Assembly (NCBI GenBank): GCA_040882055.1
Contig: JBBECA010000082.1
Location: 3,538 to 67,537, forward strand
DNA: 64,000 bases
Direction of reading: 5' to 3'
Origin: Nitriliruptor sp040882055
Lineage (GTDB): Bacteria > Actinomycetota > Nitriliruptoria > Nitriliruptorales > Nitriliruptoraceae
The translations under genes were made by a program, and so were the position numbers. Positions 41,456 through 50,238 of this stretch are shown piece by piece. Below the pieces are notes generated by a model. The model did no database searches, was not told where the DNA came from, and saw only the letters and a list, made by a program, of their open reading frames with translations. Every line of letters begins with the position of its first letter. Position 1 is the stretch's first letter.

Positions 41456-42417
41456 GCCAGACCCTCTTCCTCGCGGTCGAGAACGTCATCCCGGCCGACC
41501 ACCCGGCCTCGATCCTCGCCATCCCGCTCGGCCTGCTGTTCTTCGGCGGCTCGGTGATCATGTTGCTGTGGTCGAACTACGGCCTGAAGAAGGCCACCGC
41601 CATGTACGGCACGGCGTTCTTCGGCTTCGGGCTGTTGCTCGGCATCTTCTTCTGGTTCGGCGGCCCCGGCATCCCGCCGTCGCTCGGCATCACCCACCTG
41701 CCCGGGCAGACGACCAGCCACTACGACCCGGTCTGGTACGGGTTCGAGGCCGGCTCCGAGCGCGCCGAGCTGTTCCCCGCCACCAACGATCCCGACTCGT
41801 TCGAGACCGTCGTCGAGTTCGTCGACCGCGAGGACCTCAGCGAGGACCGGCTCAACTCCGATCCCCGGTACGCGTCCGCTGTCGGCAACATCGGCCAGGC
41901 CAGCGACGTGATGGCCAGCCAGTACCTCCCCGTCGACGAGAACGGCGTGGCGCAGATCGGCGCCGAGCGGCGCGCGGCGCTCGAGGAGGAGGTCGCGGCG
42001 CTCGAGGAGGAGACGCCGGAGCTCCAGGGCGACAACGTCGGGCGCGCGCCGACCTTCTACACCCAGCAGGCGATCGGCGAGCCCCGGGTCACCGAGGACC
42101 AGGGCGTCCAGGTCGTCACCCAGCGCTTCCGCACCCTCGCCAACTACGTCGACCGCGAGACCGGCGTCCCGATCCTCCCCGAAGCGGAGAACGAGGACGA
42201 GACCCCGATGGGCTGGCCCGTCGGCGAGGAGACCGACTGGTTCGCGTTCCAGGACCCGGGTGCCGAGTGGTTCCCCTCGATGCTCTGGACGGTCGTCTCC
42301 GCCCTCGGGTTCGCGGGGAGCCTGTTCTGGCTCGACCGGCTCGAGCTCGTCGACAAGCGCCGCGAGCTCGAACGGGTCGAGGAACCCGAGGACCTCGCGG
42401 TACCGATCGCGCAGTGA
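41452..42417 (+). CDS. Unknown membrane protein at the end of the bc-complex cluster
   Basis: 321 residues. Two N-terminal helices (ILAIPLGLLFFGGSVIMLLW and TAFFGFGLLLGIFFWFGG), a ~200-residue extracytoplasmic domain rich in acidic residues with a short coiled coil (RRAALEEEVAALEEE), then one C-terminal helix (SMLWTVVSALGFAGSLFWL). No cofactor motif (no CxxCH, no copper site) and no family recognised. The GTG overlaps the cytochrome c stop, so it is likely an accessory subunit or assembly factor of the complex or of its link to the oxidase. Confidence 0.7.
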   Translation: MSQTLFLAVENVIPADHPASILAIPLGLLFFGGSVIMLLWSNYGLKKATAMYGTAFFGFGLLLGIFFWFGGPGIPPSLGITHLPGQTTSHYDPVWYGFEAGSERAELFPATNDPDSFETVVEFVDREDLSEDRLNSDPRYASAVGNIGQASDVMASQYLPVDENGVAQIGAERRAALEEEVAALEEETPELQGDNVGRAPTFYTQQAIGEPRVTEDQGVQVVTQRFRTLANYVDRETGVPILPEAENEDETPMGWPVGEETDWFAFQDPGAEWFPSMLWTVVSALGFAGSLFWLDRLELVDKRRELERVEEPEDLAVPIAQ

Positions 42418-42585
42418 CGGACCACCCGCTGCACGCGCCCGTCCACGTCCGGCGAGTTGGCACCTGCGCCGTCCACCGGCACCCTGACCACTCCTCCGAC
42501 GTGTCGGGCTCGGGTACGCGCTCCGTGCTCCGCGCTCCGCCCCCACCGTGTCCGGCCCGTCGTCCCCGGCTCGACAGGACCGCGC

Positions 42586-43155
42586 GTGTCCCGCCTGGTC
42601 GCTCTGCTCGCCACGCTCGCCCTCGCCACCGCGGCGTGTTCGGGCGGCGCCAGCGCGGCCGACTGCGAACGGCTCCCGGGGGTGCGACCTGGGCTCTGCC
42701 CGATCGCCGCCGAGGATCGTGAGCCGGCACCCGAACGGGCGGTGCCCGTGCTCGGCGACGAGACCGCCGAGCGCAGCGTCGCGGACCTCGCCGGCGCCCC
42801 GGCCGTGCTGAACTTCTGGGGCTCGTGGTGCGGGCCGTGCCGCACCGAACAGCCGGAGCTGAACCAGGTCGCGGAACGCTTCGAGGGCCGGGTGGGCTTC
42901 CTCGGGGTCAACGTGGACGACCCGACCCCGAACGCGCTCGCCTTCGTGCGCGAGTTCGACGTGCCCTACGGCTCGGTCCACGATCCCGCGGGCAGCTACG
43001 CGGCCGCGTTCGGCGGGATCGGCCCGAGCGTGATGCCCTCGACCCTGCTGCTCGACGAACGGGGCCGTGTCGCGGTGCGGCTGTTCGGCTCCACCGACGA
43101 GACCGAGCTGACCGTGCTGCTCGACCTCCTCCTCGAGGAGGGTCAGGGTGGCTGA
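42586..43155 (+). CDS. TlpA/ResA-type thioredoxin lipoprotein
   Basis: 189 residues. Lipoprotein signal (LVALLATLALATAAC) and a thioredoxin-like domain with WCGPC active site. It reduces the haem-binding Cys of apocytochromes outside the membrane, receiving electrons from CcdA, encoded next with an eight-base overlap. Cys in DCERLPG and GLCPIA near the N-terminus are extra. It starts a System II maturation operon behind the cytochrome genes; the 168-bp gap before it shows no clear promoter. GTG start chosen for the signal peptide. Confidence 0.9.
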   Translation: MSRLVALLATLALATAACSGGASAADCERLPGVRPGLCPIAAEDREPAPERAVPVLGDETAERSVADLAGAPAVLNFWGSWCGPCRTEQPELNQVAERFEGRVGFLGVNVDDPTPNALAFVREFDVPYGSVHDPAGSYAAAFGGIGPSVMPSTLLLDERGRVAVRLFGSTDETELTVLLDLLLEEGQGG

Positions 43156-43900
43156 ACAGGTGCAGCTGCTGATCTCGGACGCCAACCTGCTGGTCGCGGC
43201 GGCGGTGGCGTTCGCGGCAGGACTGCTGTCGTTCGCCTCGCCCTGCGTGCTGCCCCTCGTCCCCGGCTACCTGTCGTACATGACGGGCCTGTCCGGCCAG
43301 GACCTCGCCACCGGGGGCGCGCGGGCACGGGGTCGGGTCCTCCTCGGATCGGTGCTGTTCGTGACCGGGTTCGCGATCCCGTTCGTGATGCTCGGCTTCG
43401 CGGCGGGGACGTTGAGCGTCCTCGAGCGCAACACCGGTGCCCGGGTCGTGCTGGGCTTGCTGGTCGCCGGGCTCGGGCTCGCCATGGCATCGGGCCGCCT
43501 GGTGCGCGAAGCGCGGTTCTCCGACACCGCCCCGACCCGGGGGTTGCTGAGCGCCCCGCTGCTCGGCTTCGTCTTCGGGGTCGGGTGGACCCCCTGCCTC
43601 GGCCCGGCGGCGGGCGCCATCCTGACGCTGTCGGCGTCGGTCACCGGCGGCGTCTCGGCCCGAGGTGCGGTCCTCGGCTTCGTCTACGCCTTCGGTCTCG
43701 GGGTGCCGTTCATCCTGTTCGGCGTGCTCTTCCGCCGGATGTCGGGGACGCTCGGGTTCCTGCGGCGCAACGCCCGCAGCCTGCAGATCGGCGGTGGCCT
43801 GTTCATCTCGCTGGTGGGTATCGCCATCGCCACGGGCCTGTGGGACCGGCTCATCTTCCTCCTGCGCCCCCTGATCACCGGCTTCGAGGCCCCGCTGTGA
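43148..43900 (+). CDS. ccdA: Cytochrome c biogenesis protein CcdA
   Basis: 250 residues, six membrane helices of the DsbD-beta/CcdA family. Redox Cys in FASPCVLPLVPGYLSYMTG and GWTPCLGPAAGAIL. It moves electrons from cytoplasmic thioredoxin to the TlpA/ResA protein. Co-translated with the genes on both sides (8-bp and 4-bp overlaps). Confidence 0.95.
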   Translation: MAEQVQLLISDANLLVAAAVAFAAGLLSFASPCVLPLVPGYLSYMTGLSGQDLATGGARARGRVLLGSVLFVTGFAIPFVMLGFAAGTLSVLERNTGARVVLGLLVAGLGLAMASGRLVREARFSDTAPTRGLLSAPLLGFVFGVGWTPCLGPAAGAILTLSASVTGGVSARGAVLGFVYAFGLGVPFILFGVLFRRMSGTLGFLRRNARSLQIGGGLFISLVGIAIATGLWDRLIFLLRPLITGFEAPL

Positions 43901-45657
43901 GCCGCACCGACGGGCCCCGGACCGACGGGCCCCGGACCGACGACCCCGCCGGCGGCACGCTCGAATCCGAGGCGCCCCCGGAGATGAACCCCGCGGTGGG
44001 GCCACGTCCCTCGCCGCGGGGTCCGCAGGAGCCGATCCGGTTCGTGTGGGACAGCGTCGTGATGGGGTGGCGCTGGCTCGTCCGCATGCGCACGGCCCTC
44101 TACCTGCTCGGCGTGCTCGCCATCGAGACGCTCATCGCCACGGTCGTCCCGCAGGCGCCCAACGTGGCGACGACGGTCGACGCGTGGCTGGCGGGCACCG
44201 AGGGGCCGGGGGCGACGGTGTCGGCCGTGCTCGACACCTTCGGGCTGTTCGACGTCTACGGCTCGACGCTCTTCCTCGCCACGCTGTTCCTGCTCTACCT
44301 CTCACTGACAGCCTGCATGATCCCCCGCGTCCGAGCCTGGGTCCGGCTCGTCCGCCGCTCGGTCCCGCCGCGCAGCCGCTACCCGGACCGCGCGGAGGTG
44401 GCGGTGGCCTTCGCCACCGCTGCCGAGCCCGACGAGGTGCACACCGCAGCGCAGCGGCTGCTCCGCGACCGTCGCTGGCGCGTCCGCGAGGAGCTCCGCG
44501 ACGGCGCCGGCCCACCGCAGGTCGCGGCCGAGAAGGGCCTGTGGTCCCGCGAGGGCGGTTCGCTCCTGTTCCACCTGTCGTTCTACGTGCTGCTCGGCGC
44601 CGTGGTCTTCGGCCAGCTGTCGGGTTTCACCGGACAGGTCGGCGTGGTCGAGGGCGAGCCGGGCTTCTCCGACACCATCTCCCAGTACTGGACCCGGGAT
44701 CCCGGCCGGCTGTGGGACGAGGGCGACCATGCCGCGTGGACGCTGGCACTCGACGGCTTCGAGGTGGATTGGGTCCGCGATCCGCTGGCGCCCGGCGCCG
44801 GACAGCCGACGACCTTCGCCTCGGACGTCACCGTCACCTCGGCCGACGGCGAGGTGACCGACGCGCGCATCGAGGGCAACGCCCCCGTGACCTTCGAGGG
44901 CATGAAGGTCACCCAGCTCGACTGGGGCTACGCCCCGCTGTTCCAGATCGAGGTCGACGGCGAGGTCGTGTGGGAGGACTTCGCCATCGCGCGCGCCAGC
45001 GGTGACGGCATCCCGCACTTCCGGACCGCCGCCAAGGCGCCCTCCGCCGAGCCGGACGTCGGCCTCGACGTGTTCCTGTTCCCGTTCGCGCCCGACGGGG
45101 AGGATGGTCCGCAGCTGACCGGTGCACCGTGGGCAGAGGCGCCGCTCGCGGTGGTGCGCAGCTACCGCGGCGATCTCCAGCTCGGGCGCACCCAGCAGTC
45201 GATCTGGCAGCTCGACACCTCGGCGCTCGAACCGGGTGGCGACACCTCCCTGCGGCCCGGCGACGAGATCACCTTCGACGACGGCGTGACCGTCCGCTTC
45301 GTCGAGCTCCGGCGGTGGGTGGGCTTCCAGGTCTCGAACCGTCCGCAGCTACCGTGGCTGTTGCTGGCGTCGGCGATGCTGCTCGGTGGCCTGTGGCCGG
45401 CGCTGTACGCCTACCGGCGGCGCCTGTGGGTCGCGGCGACCCGGGACGGGACGACGGGCCGTACCCTCGTGACCGTCGGTGGCCGCGCCTTCCAGCGGCC
45501 GCAGGCGTTCGAGGAGGAGCACGATCGGCTCGTGCGGGACCTCGCCGGCGCGACCGGCGGGCAGTTGCTCGCGAGCGCCCCGCCACCTCGCGTCACCGCA
45601 GCCACCGCACCGTCGCACCATCCGCCCACCGCGCCCGACCCCGGAGCCCGCCCGTGA
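43897..45657 (+). CDS. resB: Cytochrome c biogenesis protein ResB/Ccs1
   Basis: 586 residues: a ~50-residue leader containing a 15-bp DNA triplication (43906-43941, TDGPR repeated), three N-terminal membrane helices, a large extracytoplasmic domain and a fourth helix near 520. With CcsB it forms the System II haem lyase that attaches haem to CxxCH. Family features: MRTALYLLGVLAIETLIATV, SLLFHLSFYVLL and the long beta domain. GTG 43897 overlaps ccdA. Confidence 0.93.
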   Translation: MSRTDGPRTDGPRTDDPAGGTLESEAPPEMNPAVGPRPSPRGPQEPIRFVWDSVVMGWRWLVRMRTALYLLGVLAIETLIATVVPQAPNVATTVDAWLAGTEGPGATVSAVLDTFGLFDVYGSTLFLATLFLLYLSLTACMIPRVRAWVRLVRRSVPPRSRYPDRAEVAVAFATAAEPDEVHTAAQRLLRDRRWRVREELRDGAGPPQVAAEKGLWSREGGSLLFHLSFYVLLGAVVFGQLSGFTGQVGVVEGEPGFSDTISQYWTRDPGRLWDEGDHAAWTLALDGFEVDWVRDPLAPGAGQPTTFASDVTVTSADGEVTDARIEGNAPVTFEGMKVTQLDWGYAPLFQIEVDGEVVWEDFAIARASGDGIPHFRTAAKAPSAEPDVGLDVFLFPFAPDGEDGPQLTGAPWAEAPLAVVRSYRGDLQLGRTQQSIWQLDTSALEPGGDTSLRPGDEITFDDGVTVRFVELRRWVGFQVSNRPQLPWLLLASAMLLGGLWPALYAYRRRLWVAATRDGTTGRTLVTVGGRAFQRPQAFEEEHDRLVRDLAGATGGQLLASAPPPRVTAATAPSHHPPTAPDPGARP

Positions 45658-46904
45658 GCCAGGACCAGCTCGCCGAGCTGTCGCGGTTGCTGTACTCGCC
45701 CGTCACGCTGTTGCTGTACGGCACCTCGGCGGCGTTCTACCTCTACTCGCTGACCACCACCGTGGGCCGCCAGGACCAGCCCCGAGGCGGGGGCCGGCTC
45801 GCCGCCCTCGGGTACGGACGGATCGCGCGCTGGCTCGGCTCGGCGCTCGCGATCGCCGGCATCACGGCGCACGTCAGCCACGAGGTGCTGCGCGGGATCG
45901 TCCAGGAACGTCTCCCGCTCGGGAACATGTTCGAGTTCACCTCCGCGATGGCCCTCGCCGGCGTCGTCGCCGGTCTGGTGTACCTCCAGTTCGTGCGCAA
46001 GCGGCCCGAGCTCAACGGTTTCGTGATGATGGCCGGCACCCTGGTGCTCGCCTCGGCGCTGCTGGTCTACAGCTCGCCCGGCCCGCTCCAGCCGATCCTC
46101 GACACCTGGTGGCGGAGCTTCCACGTGACGCTGATCGTCATCTCCGCGGGGATCCTGACGGCGGGGTTCGTCTTCACCGCGCTGTACCTGCTGCGTGACA
46201 CCGCCGAACGCCGCGTCGCCGCCGCCCGGACGGCGGTCACCGCCGGTTCCACCGTGGGGGCCGCGCACGTGTCGGACCTGCACTCCGCGGACGACGCCAG
46301 CTCGGTGGCCGAGCGCGTCGCCCCCGACGGCCGCGACCCCGCTGGGACACCCGAGGACGACGACCGCGCCGACGACGAGGACGCCGTCCGGTACCGGACG
46401 GCGCTGCGCGCCGCCATCTCGCCGTGGAAGCTCGCCCTCTTCACCTTCCTCGGCACCTCGACGGTTTCCTGGGTCTTCATCGCGACGCCGACGCTCGAGG
46501 TCGGCACCGGGGTCCAGCGCTTCCTGAGCGTGAACCTCGGGCTGGTCGCAGCCGCGCTCATCGCCCGCTGGTTCGTGCCCTTCCTGCCGCCGGCGGCCAC
46601 GCTCGACGGCCTCGCGTACCGCACGATCGCCCTCGGCTTCTTCGGCTGGACCTTCGGGGTCATCGCCGGCGCGATGTGGGCGGAGCAGTCGTGGGGCCGC
46701 TTCTGGGGCTGGGACCCCAAGGAGACCGGTTCGTTCCTGACCTGGGTCGCCTACGCGGCCTACCTGCACGCGCGCGCCACCCGTGGTGCACGCGGGCGCT
46801 CGGCCGGCTGGATCGGCCTGTGGGCGTTCGCCGTGCTCATGTTCACCTACTACGGGGTGAACCTGGTCATCGTGGGCCTGCACTCCTACGCCGGCCTGCA
46901 GTAG
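45654..46904 (+). CDS. ccsB: Cytochrome c biogenesis protein CcsB/ResC
   Basis: 416 residues, about eight membrane helices. The tryptophan-rich haem-handling motif is WGRFWGWDPKETGSFLTW and the conserved His are in GITAHVSHEVLRG and HSYAGLQ. A ~65-residue hydrophilic insertion (~185-250, acidic) lies in a loop. It carries and presents haem to ResB for ligation to apocytochromes. GTG start overlaps resB. Confidence 0.94.
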   Translation: MSQDQLAELSRLLYSPVTLLLYGTSAAFYLYSLTTTVGRQDQPRGGGRLAALGYGRIARWLGSALAIAGITAHVSHEVLRGIVQERLPLGNMFEFTSAMALAGVVAGLVYLQFVRKRPELNGFVMMAGTLVLASALLVYSSPGPLQPILDTWWRSFHVTLIVISAGILTAGFVFTALYLLRDTAERRVAAARTAVTAGSTVGAAHVSDLHSADDASSVAERVAPDGRDPAGTPEDDDRADDEDAVRYRTALRAAISPWKLALFTFLGTSTVSWVFIATPTLEVGTGVQRFLSVNLGLVAAALIARWFVPFLPPAATLDGLAYRTIALGFFGWTFGVIAGAMWAEQSWGRFWGWDPKETGSFLTWVAYAAYLHARATRGARGRSAGWIGLWAFAVLMFTYYGVNLVIVGLHSYAGLQ

Positions 46905-47034
46905 CGCCGGCCTCGAGATCGAGGCAACCGCAGGACCATCGTCTGCGAACCACGGGTATCTCCGGCCCCCGTCGGAGGATCGCCACCCCGACCCGGGGCG
47001 GTGCCGAGGTGACGAAGATGCGGTCGAGGCGACG

Positions 47035-47469
47035 GTGATCACCACGCAGCGGATGGTCGGCGACGCCCGACCCGGGACGATCCGGACCCCCGCGGTCCGC
47101 TTCGCCCGCGTCGCCGGCGTGGTCTACTGCGCGGCGGGCATCATCGGCTTCGGGTTGACAGGGTTCACCGGGATGATGAACACGACGGGCGAGCTCCTGT
47201 TCGGCTTCGAGGTCAACGGCCTCCAGAACCTGCTGCACGTGGTGGTCGGCGTCGCCCTGGTCGCTGCCTCGGGGTCCTCACCCGAAGCGGCCCGCGTCCT
47301 GACGATGCTCACCGCCGCGGCGTTCACCGTCGCCGGCCTCCTCGGTCTCAGCATCATCGGGACCGACGCCAACGTGCTCGCCCTGAACCGGGCGGCCAAC
47401 ACCGCTCACCTGCTCACCGCCGTGGTCGCCGCCGCGTGCGCCGCCGCCTCACCGCGCACCGCACGCTGA
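47035..47469 (+). CDS. DUF4383 membrane protein
   Basis: 144 residues, four membrane helices, with the DUF4383 pattern VNGLQNLLHVVVGVALV. No known function. It sits eight bases before the sigma gene that follows and may be under the same control. GTG start is weakly supported. The 130 bp before it hold a short CCTCGA/TCGAGG hairpin after ccsB and a GGGTAT hexamer (46954-46959) without a matching -35. Confidence 0.8.
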   Translation: MITTQRMVGDARPGTIRTPAVRFARVAGVVYCAAGIIGFGLTGFTGMMNTTGELLFGFEVNGLQNLLHVVVGVALVAASGSSPEAARVLTMLTAAAFTVAGLLGLSIIGTDANVLALNRAANTAHLLTAVVAAACAAASPRTAR

Positions 47470-47477
47470 CCGAGAAG

Positions 47478-48077
47478 ATGCCGATGGAACCCGATCGCCG
47501 CAGACGGTTGACCGCCCTGACGGGCGGCCGCACCGTCACCGACGAGGAGCTGATGGCCGCGGTGGCCCGCGGCGACCAGGCCGCCTTCGCCGACCTCTTC
47601 GACCGCTTCGGCGGGCCGGTGTTCGGCGTCGTCAAGCGGGTGGTCCGTGACCCCTCGCAGTCGGAGGAGGTGGCGCAGGAGGTGCTCGTCGAGGTCTGGC
47701 GCACCGCCGCACGGTTCGATCCCGACCGAGGTTCGGCCCAGACGTGGATCCTCACGATGGCGCACCGCCGCGCGATCGACCGGGTCCGCAGCGAGCAGGC
47801 CAGCCGGGACCGCACCGAACGCATCGGGGTCCGCGACCAGGTCCGCGCGTTCGACGACGTCGCCGAGAGCGTCGAGCTGCGCTTCGAACACCAGCAGGTC
47901 CGCGAGGCCCTGTCCGCCCTGACCGGCCTGCAACGCGAGGCGGTGGAGCTCGCCTACTACGGGGGGCACACCTACCGCGAGGTCGCCGAGCTGCTCGACA
48001 CGCCGCTCGGGACCGTCAAGACCCGCATGCGCGACGGTCTCATCCGTCTGCGCGACGCAATGGGGGTGGCTCGATGA
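47478..48077 (+). CDS. ECF RNA polymerase sigma factor, SigK type
   Basis: 199 residues. Region 2 (FADLFDRFGGPVFGVVKRVV, SEEVAQEVLVEVWRTA) and region 4 (ALSALTGLQREAVELAYYGG, LLDTPLGTVKTRMRDGLIRL) match the SigK/ECF19 group. It is followed by its RskA-like anti-sigma, the standard pair. ATG 47478 and ATG 47484 are both possible. In mycobacteria SigK responds through proteolysis of RskA; the signal here is unknown. Confidence 0.9.
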   Translation: MPMEPDRRRRLTALTGGRTVTDEELMAAVARGDQAAFADLFDRFGGPVFGVVKRVVRDPSQSEEVAQEVLVEVWRTAARFDPDRGSAQTWILTMAHRRAIDRVRSEQASRDRTERIGVRDQVRAFDDVAESVELRFEHQQVREALSALTGLQREAVELAYYGGHTYREVAELLDTPLGTVKTRMRDGLIRLRDAMGVAR

Positions 48078-48097
48078 GCTACCTCGGAGGAACGCAG

Positions 48098-48850
48098 ATG
48101 GCCGCCGACATCCACACGTTGACCGGTGCGTACGCCGTCAACGCCCTACCCGACGACGAGCGCCGGATGTTCGAGGCTCACCTCGACGCCTGCGACGCCT
48201 GCCGCCAGGAGGTCGCCGAGCTGCAGGCGACCGCCGCCCGGCTCGGTGCCGCCTCGGCGATGACGCCCCCGGCGGGCCTCCGTGAAGCGGTGCTCGGCCA
48301 GCTCGGCGACGTCCGGCAGGAGGCCCCCACCCGCACGTCGACGCTGCCGGATCGGTCGCGCATCTCGCCCTCGCGGCGTTGGATGACCTCGATGCTGGCA
48401 CCCGCCGCGGCGATCGTGGCGATCGCGGTGCTCGGGTTGGCGGCGATCGTCGCCAACCTCAACGAGCGGATGGATCAGATCGAGACCGCCTCGACCCAGA
48501 TGACCGACGTGATGGCTGCGGCCGACGCCCAGGTCATCGACGTGGAGACGGGCGGCCCGGAGACGGTCCGGGTCGTGCTCTCCGAGGCCCGCAACGAGGC
48601 GGTCTTCCTGGTCGACGGCATGGCCGCCGCCCCCGAGGGGCACAACTTCGTCCTCTGGTTGATCGACGACGAGGGAGGGGCGGAGCCCGCCGGGACGCTG
48701 GTCGTCGACGAACGTGGCCGCGCGAACCGCGTGCTCGCCGGCGAGTTGGCCACCACGGCCGCGATCGGTGTCACCGTCGAACCGGCCGACCAGCCCGTCC
48801 GTCAGCCCACCACCGACCCGGTCATGGTCGCCGAGCTGACCACCACGTGA
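48098..48850 (+). CDS. Anti-sigma-K factor, RskA family
   Basis: 250 residues. The N-terminal zinc anti-sigma-like segment HLDACDACRQEVAEL has the His-x3-Cys-x2-Cys motif, one membrane helix lies at ~100-120 (APAAAIVAIAVLGLAAIVA), and the outer RskA domain contains AVFLVDGMAAAPEGHNFVLW. It binds the preceding sigma factor at the membrane. ATG 48098 has CGGAGG upstream; an ATG at 48074 overlaps the sigma stop (ATGA). Three bases separate its stop from the convergent menE. Confidence 0.9.
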   Translation: MAADIHTLTGAYAVNALPDDERRMFEAHLDACDACRQEVAELQATAARLGAASAMTPPAGLREAVLGQLGDVRQEAPTRTSTLPDRSRISPSRRWMTSMLAPAAAIVAIAVLGLAAIVANLNERMDQIETASTQMTDVMAAADAQVIDVETGGPETVRVVLSEARNEAVFLVDGMAAAPEGHNFVLWLIDDEGGAEPAGTLVVDERGRANRVLAGELATTAAIGVTVEPADQPVRQPTTDPVMVAELTTT

Positions 48851-48853
48851 CCG

Positions 48854-50149
48854 TCACGAGCCGTCGGCCCCGATGGCGTCACGCAGCGTGGCGCGGGAAA
48901 CCTTGCCCATCGCATCGCGGGGCAGCTCGGCGACCACGGTCATCCCGCGGGGGGCGTAGGCGGCCGGGTGTTCGCGTCGGACGTGGTCCCGCAGATCGTC
49001 GAGGAGCGGCGGGGTGTCCGGCTCCCGGGGGACGACCACCGCGTGGACCCGCTGGCCCCACTCCGGGTCCGGGACGCCGAAGGCCGCAGCGTCCCGGATG
49101 GACGGGTGTGAGCGGAGCGCGGCGACCACCGCGTGCAGCGGGACGTTCTCGCCGCCGCTGATGACCACGTCGTCGGCTCGTCCGAGCACGCGGAGCCGGC
49201 CGTGCTCGTCGAACGTGCCGAGATCGCCCGTCGTGAACCAGCCGTCCGCATCGACCGCTGCGGCGGTGGCGGCGGGGTCACCGCGGTAGGCGAGGAAGCA
49301 CACCGCACCGCGGACACGCACCCGTCCGTCGGGGGCCAGGGACACCTCGACGCCCGCGAGCGGTTCACCGTCGTACACGCAGCCGCCACAGGTCTCGGTC
49401 ATCCCGTAGCTGGTCACGACCTCGATCCCGGCGTCCGCGGCCCGTTCGAGCAGCTCGGTCGCGGCGGCGGCGCCGCCGAGCAGGACCTGACGAGGTCCGG
49501 CAGCGCCGTCCCGTGCGAGCCACCGGTGCAGCTGGGTCGGCACGACCGCCGTGTGGTCCGCCCCCGGCCGGAGCAGCGCATCGAGGTCGCCGGGTGCCAC
49601 CACGTCCGGGGTGGTCCCGAGCGCCCAACCGCGACGGAGCGCGGCCAGCCCGGCCACGTGGTGCAGCGGCAGCGGTACCCGCCAGATCGCATCGTGTCGG
49701 ACCCCGAGCCGTGCGAGCGACGCGCCGGTGGACGCGTCGAGCGCTGCGGTCGTCAGCTCGACGCCCTTGCGCGCGCCGGTCGACCCGGACGTGGTGACCA
49801 CCAGCGCGACCTCGTCGGCGGTCGGCAGCGGTGCCGGCAGCGNNNNNNNNNNNNNNNNNNNNNNNNNNNNNNNNNNNNNNNNNNNNNNNNNNNNNNNNNN
49901 NNNNNNNNNNNNNNNNNNNNNNNNNNNNNNNNNNNNNNNNNNCGGCAGCGGTGCCGGCAGCGCGCGGCCATCCGGGTCATCCACCGTGACCACACGATCG
50001 GGGCGGAGCGCCGACAGGAGCGCGGCCGTCTCGTCGGCGGACGCCGACGGATCGAGCGGCAGCACCGCGTCGCCCGCGTCCCAGAGGCGACGGACCAGAT
50101 CGGCGGCGGCGGCGTTCGAGGGCAACGCTGCCGCGATCAGCCGTCCCAC
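48854..50149 (-). CDS. menE: o-Succinylbenzoate-CoA ligase (interrupted by an assembly gap)
   Basis: ANL-family ligase. Motifs: VVTTSGSTGARKGVEL (P-loop), SYGMTETCGGCVYDGEPL, GWFTTGDLG, VLGRADDVVISGGENV and the terminal Lys in DAMGKVSRATL. It makes OSB-CoA for naphthoate synthase MenB, encoded divergently. Context (menB, A, C, D, F) decides menE against a generic acyl-CoA ligase. A 100-N gap lies inside the N-terminal domain, flanked by an identical 20-bp sequence; joining that overlap keeps the frame. GTG 50149 has GGAGG upstream. Confidence 0.88.
   Translation of the reverse strand: MGRLIAAALPSNAAAADLVRRLWDAGDAVLPLDPSASADETAALLSALRPDRVVTVDDPDGRALPAPLPXXXXXXXXXXXXXXXXXXXXXXXXXXXXXXXXXXLPAPLPTADEVALVVTTSGSTGARKGVELTTAALDASTGASLARLGVRHDAIWRVPLPLHHVAGLAALRRGWALGTTPDVVAPGDLDALLRPGADHTAVVPTQLHRWLARDGAAGPRQVLLGGAAAATELLERAADAGIEVVTSYGMTETCGGCVYDGEPLAGVEVSLAPDGRVRVRGAVCFLAYRGDPAATAAAVDADGWFTTGDLGTFDEHGRLRVLGRADDVVISGGENVPLHAVVAALRSHPSIRDAAAFGVPDPEWGQRVHAVVVPREPDTPPLLDDLRDHVRREHPAAYAPRGMTVVAELPRDAMGKVSRATLRDAIGADGS
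49843..49942. other. Assembly gap (100 N) inside menE
   Basis: Both flanks carry the same 20 bases (CGGCAGCGGTGCCGGCAGCG), so the contig ends probably overlap. Collapsing the overlap gives an uninterrupted menE frame (GRALPAPLPTADEVAL). Confidence 0.95.
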
Positions 50150-50176
50150 CGCGCCTCCGGACCCGTCGTCGTGGCC

Positions 50177-50186
50177 AGCGTAGGCT
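50177..50186. promoter_or_regulatory. Overlapping divergent -10 hexamers of menE and menB
   Basis: AGCGTAGGCT reads as TAGGCT on the plus strand (50181-50186, toward menB) and TACGCT on the minus strand (50182-50177, toward menE). The two hexamers share two bases, so polymerase could hardly occupy both at once. Confidence 0.5.
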
Positions 50187-50238
50187 GCGCACCCGCGTGC
50201 GCCGGATCGGCGCACCTGCCCCGACGACGGGACGTGCT

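Noticed and set aside
46954..46959. GGGTAT as a SigB/SigF-type -10 before the DUF4383-sigma-RskA unit
   Set aside because: No GTTT-like -35 at the required 14-16 bp; a single hexamer is weak evidence.
48074..48097. ATG 48074 as the RskA start
   Set aside because: It overlaps the sigma stop attractively, but ATG 48098 has a clear CGGAGG site and fits the family N-terminus better; kept only as an alternative.
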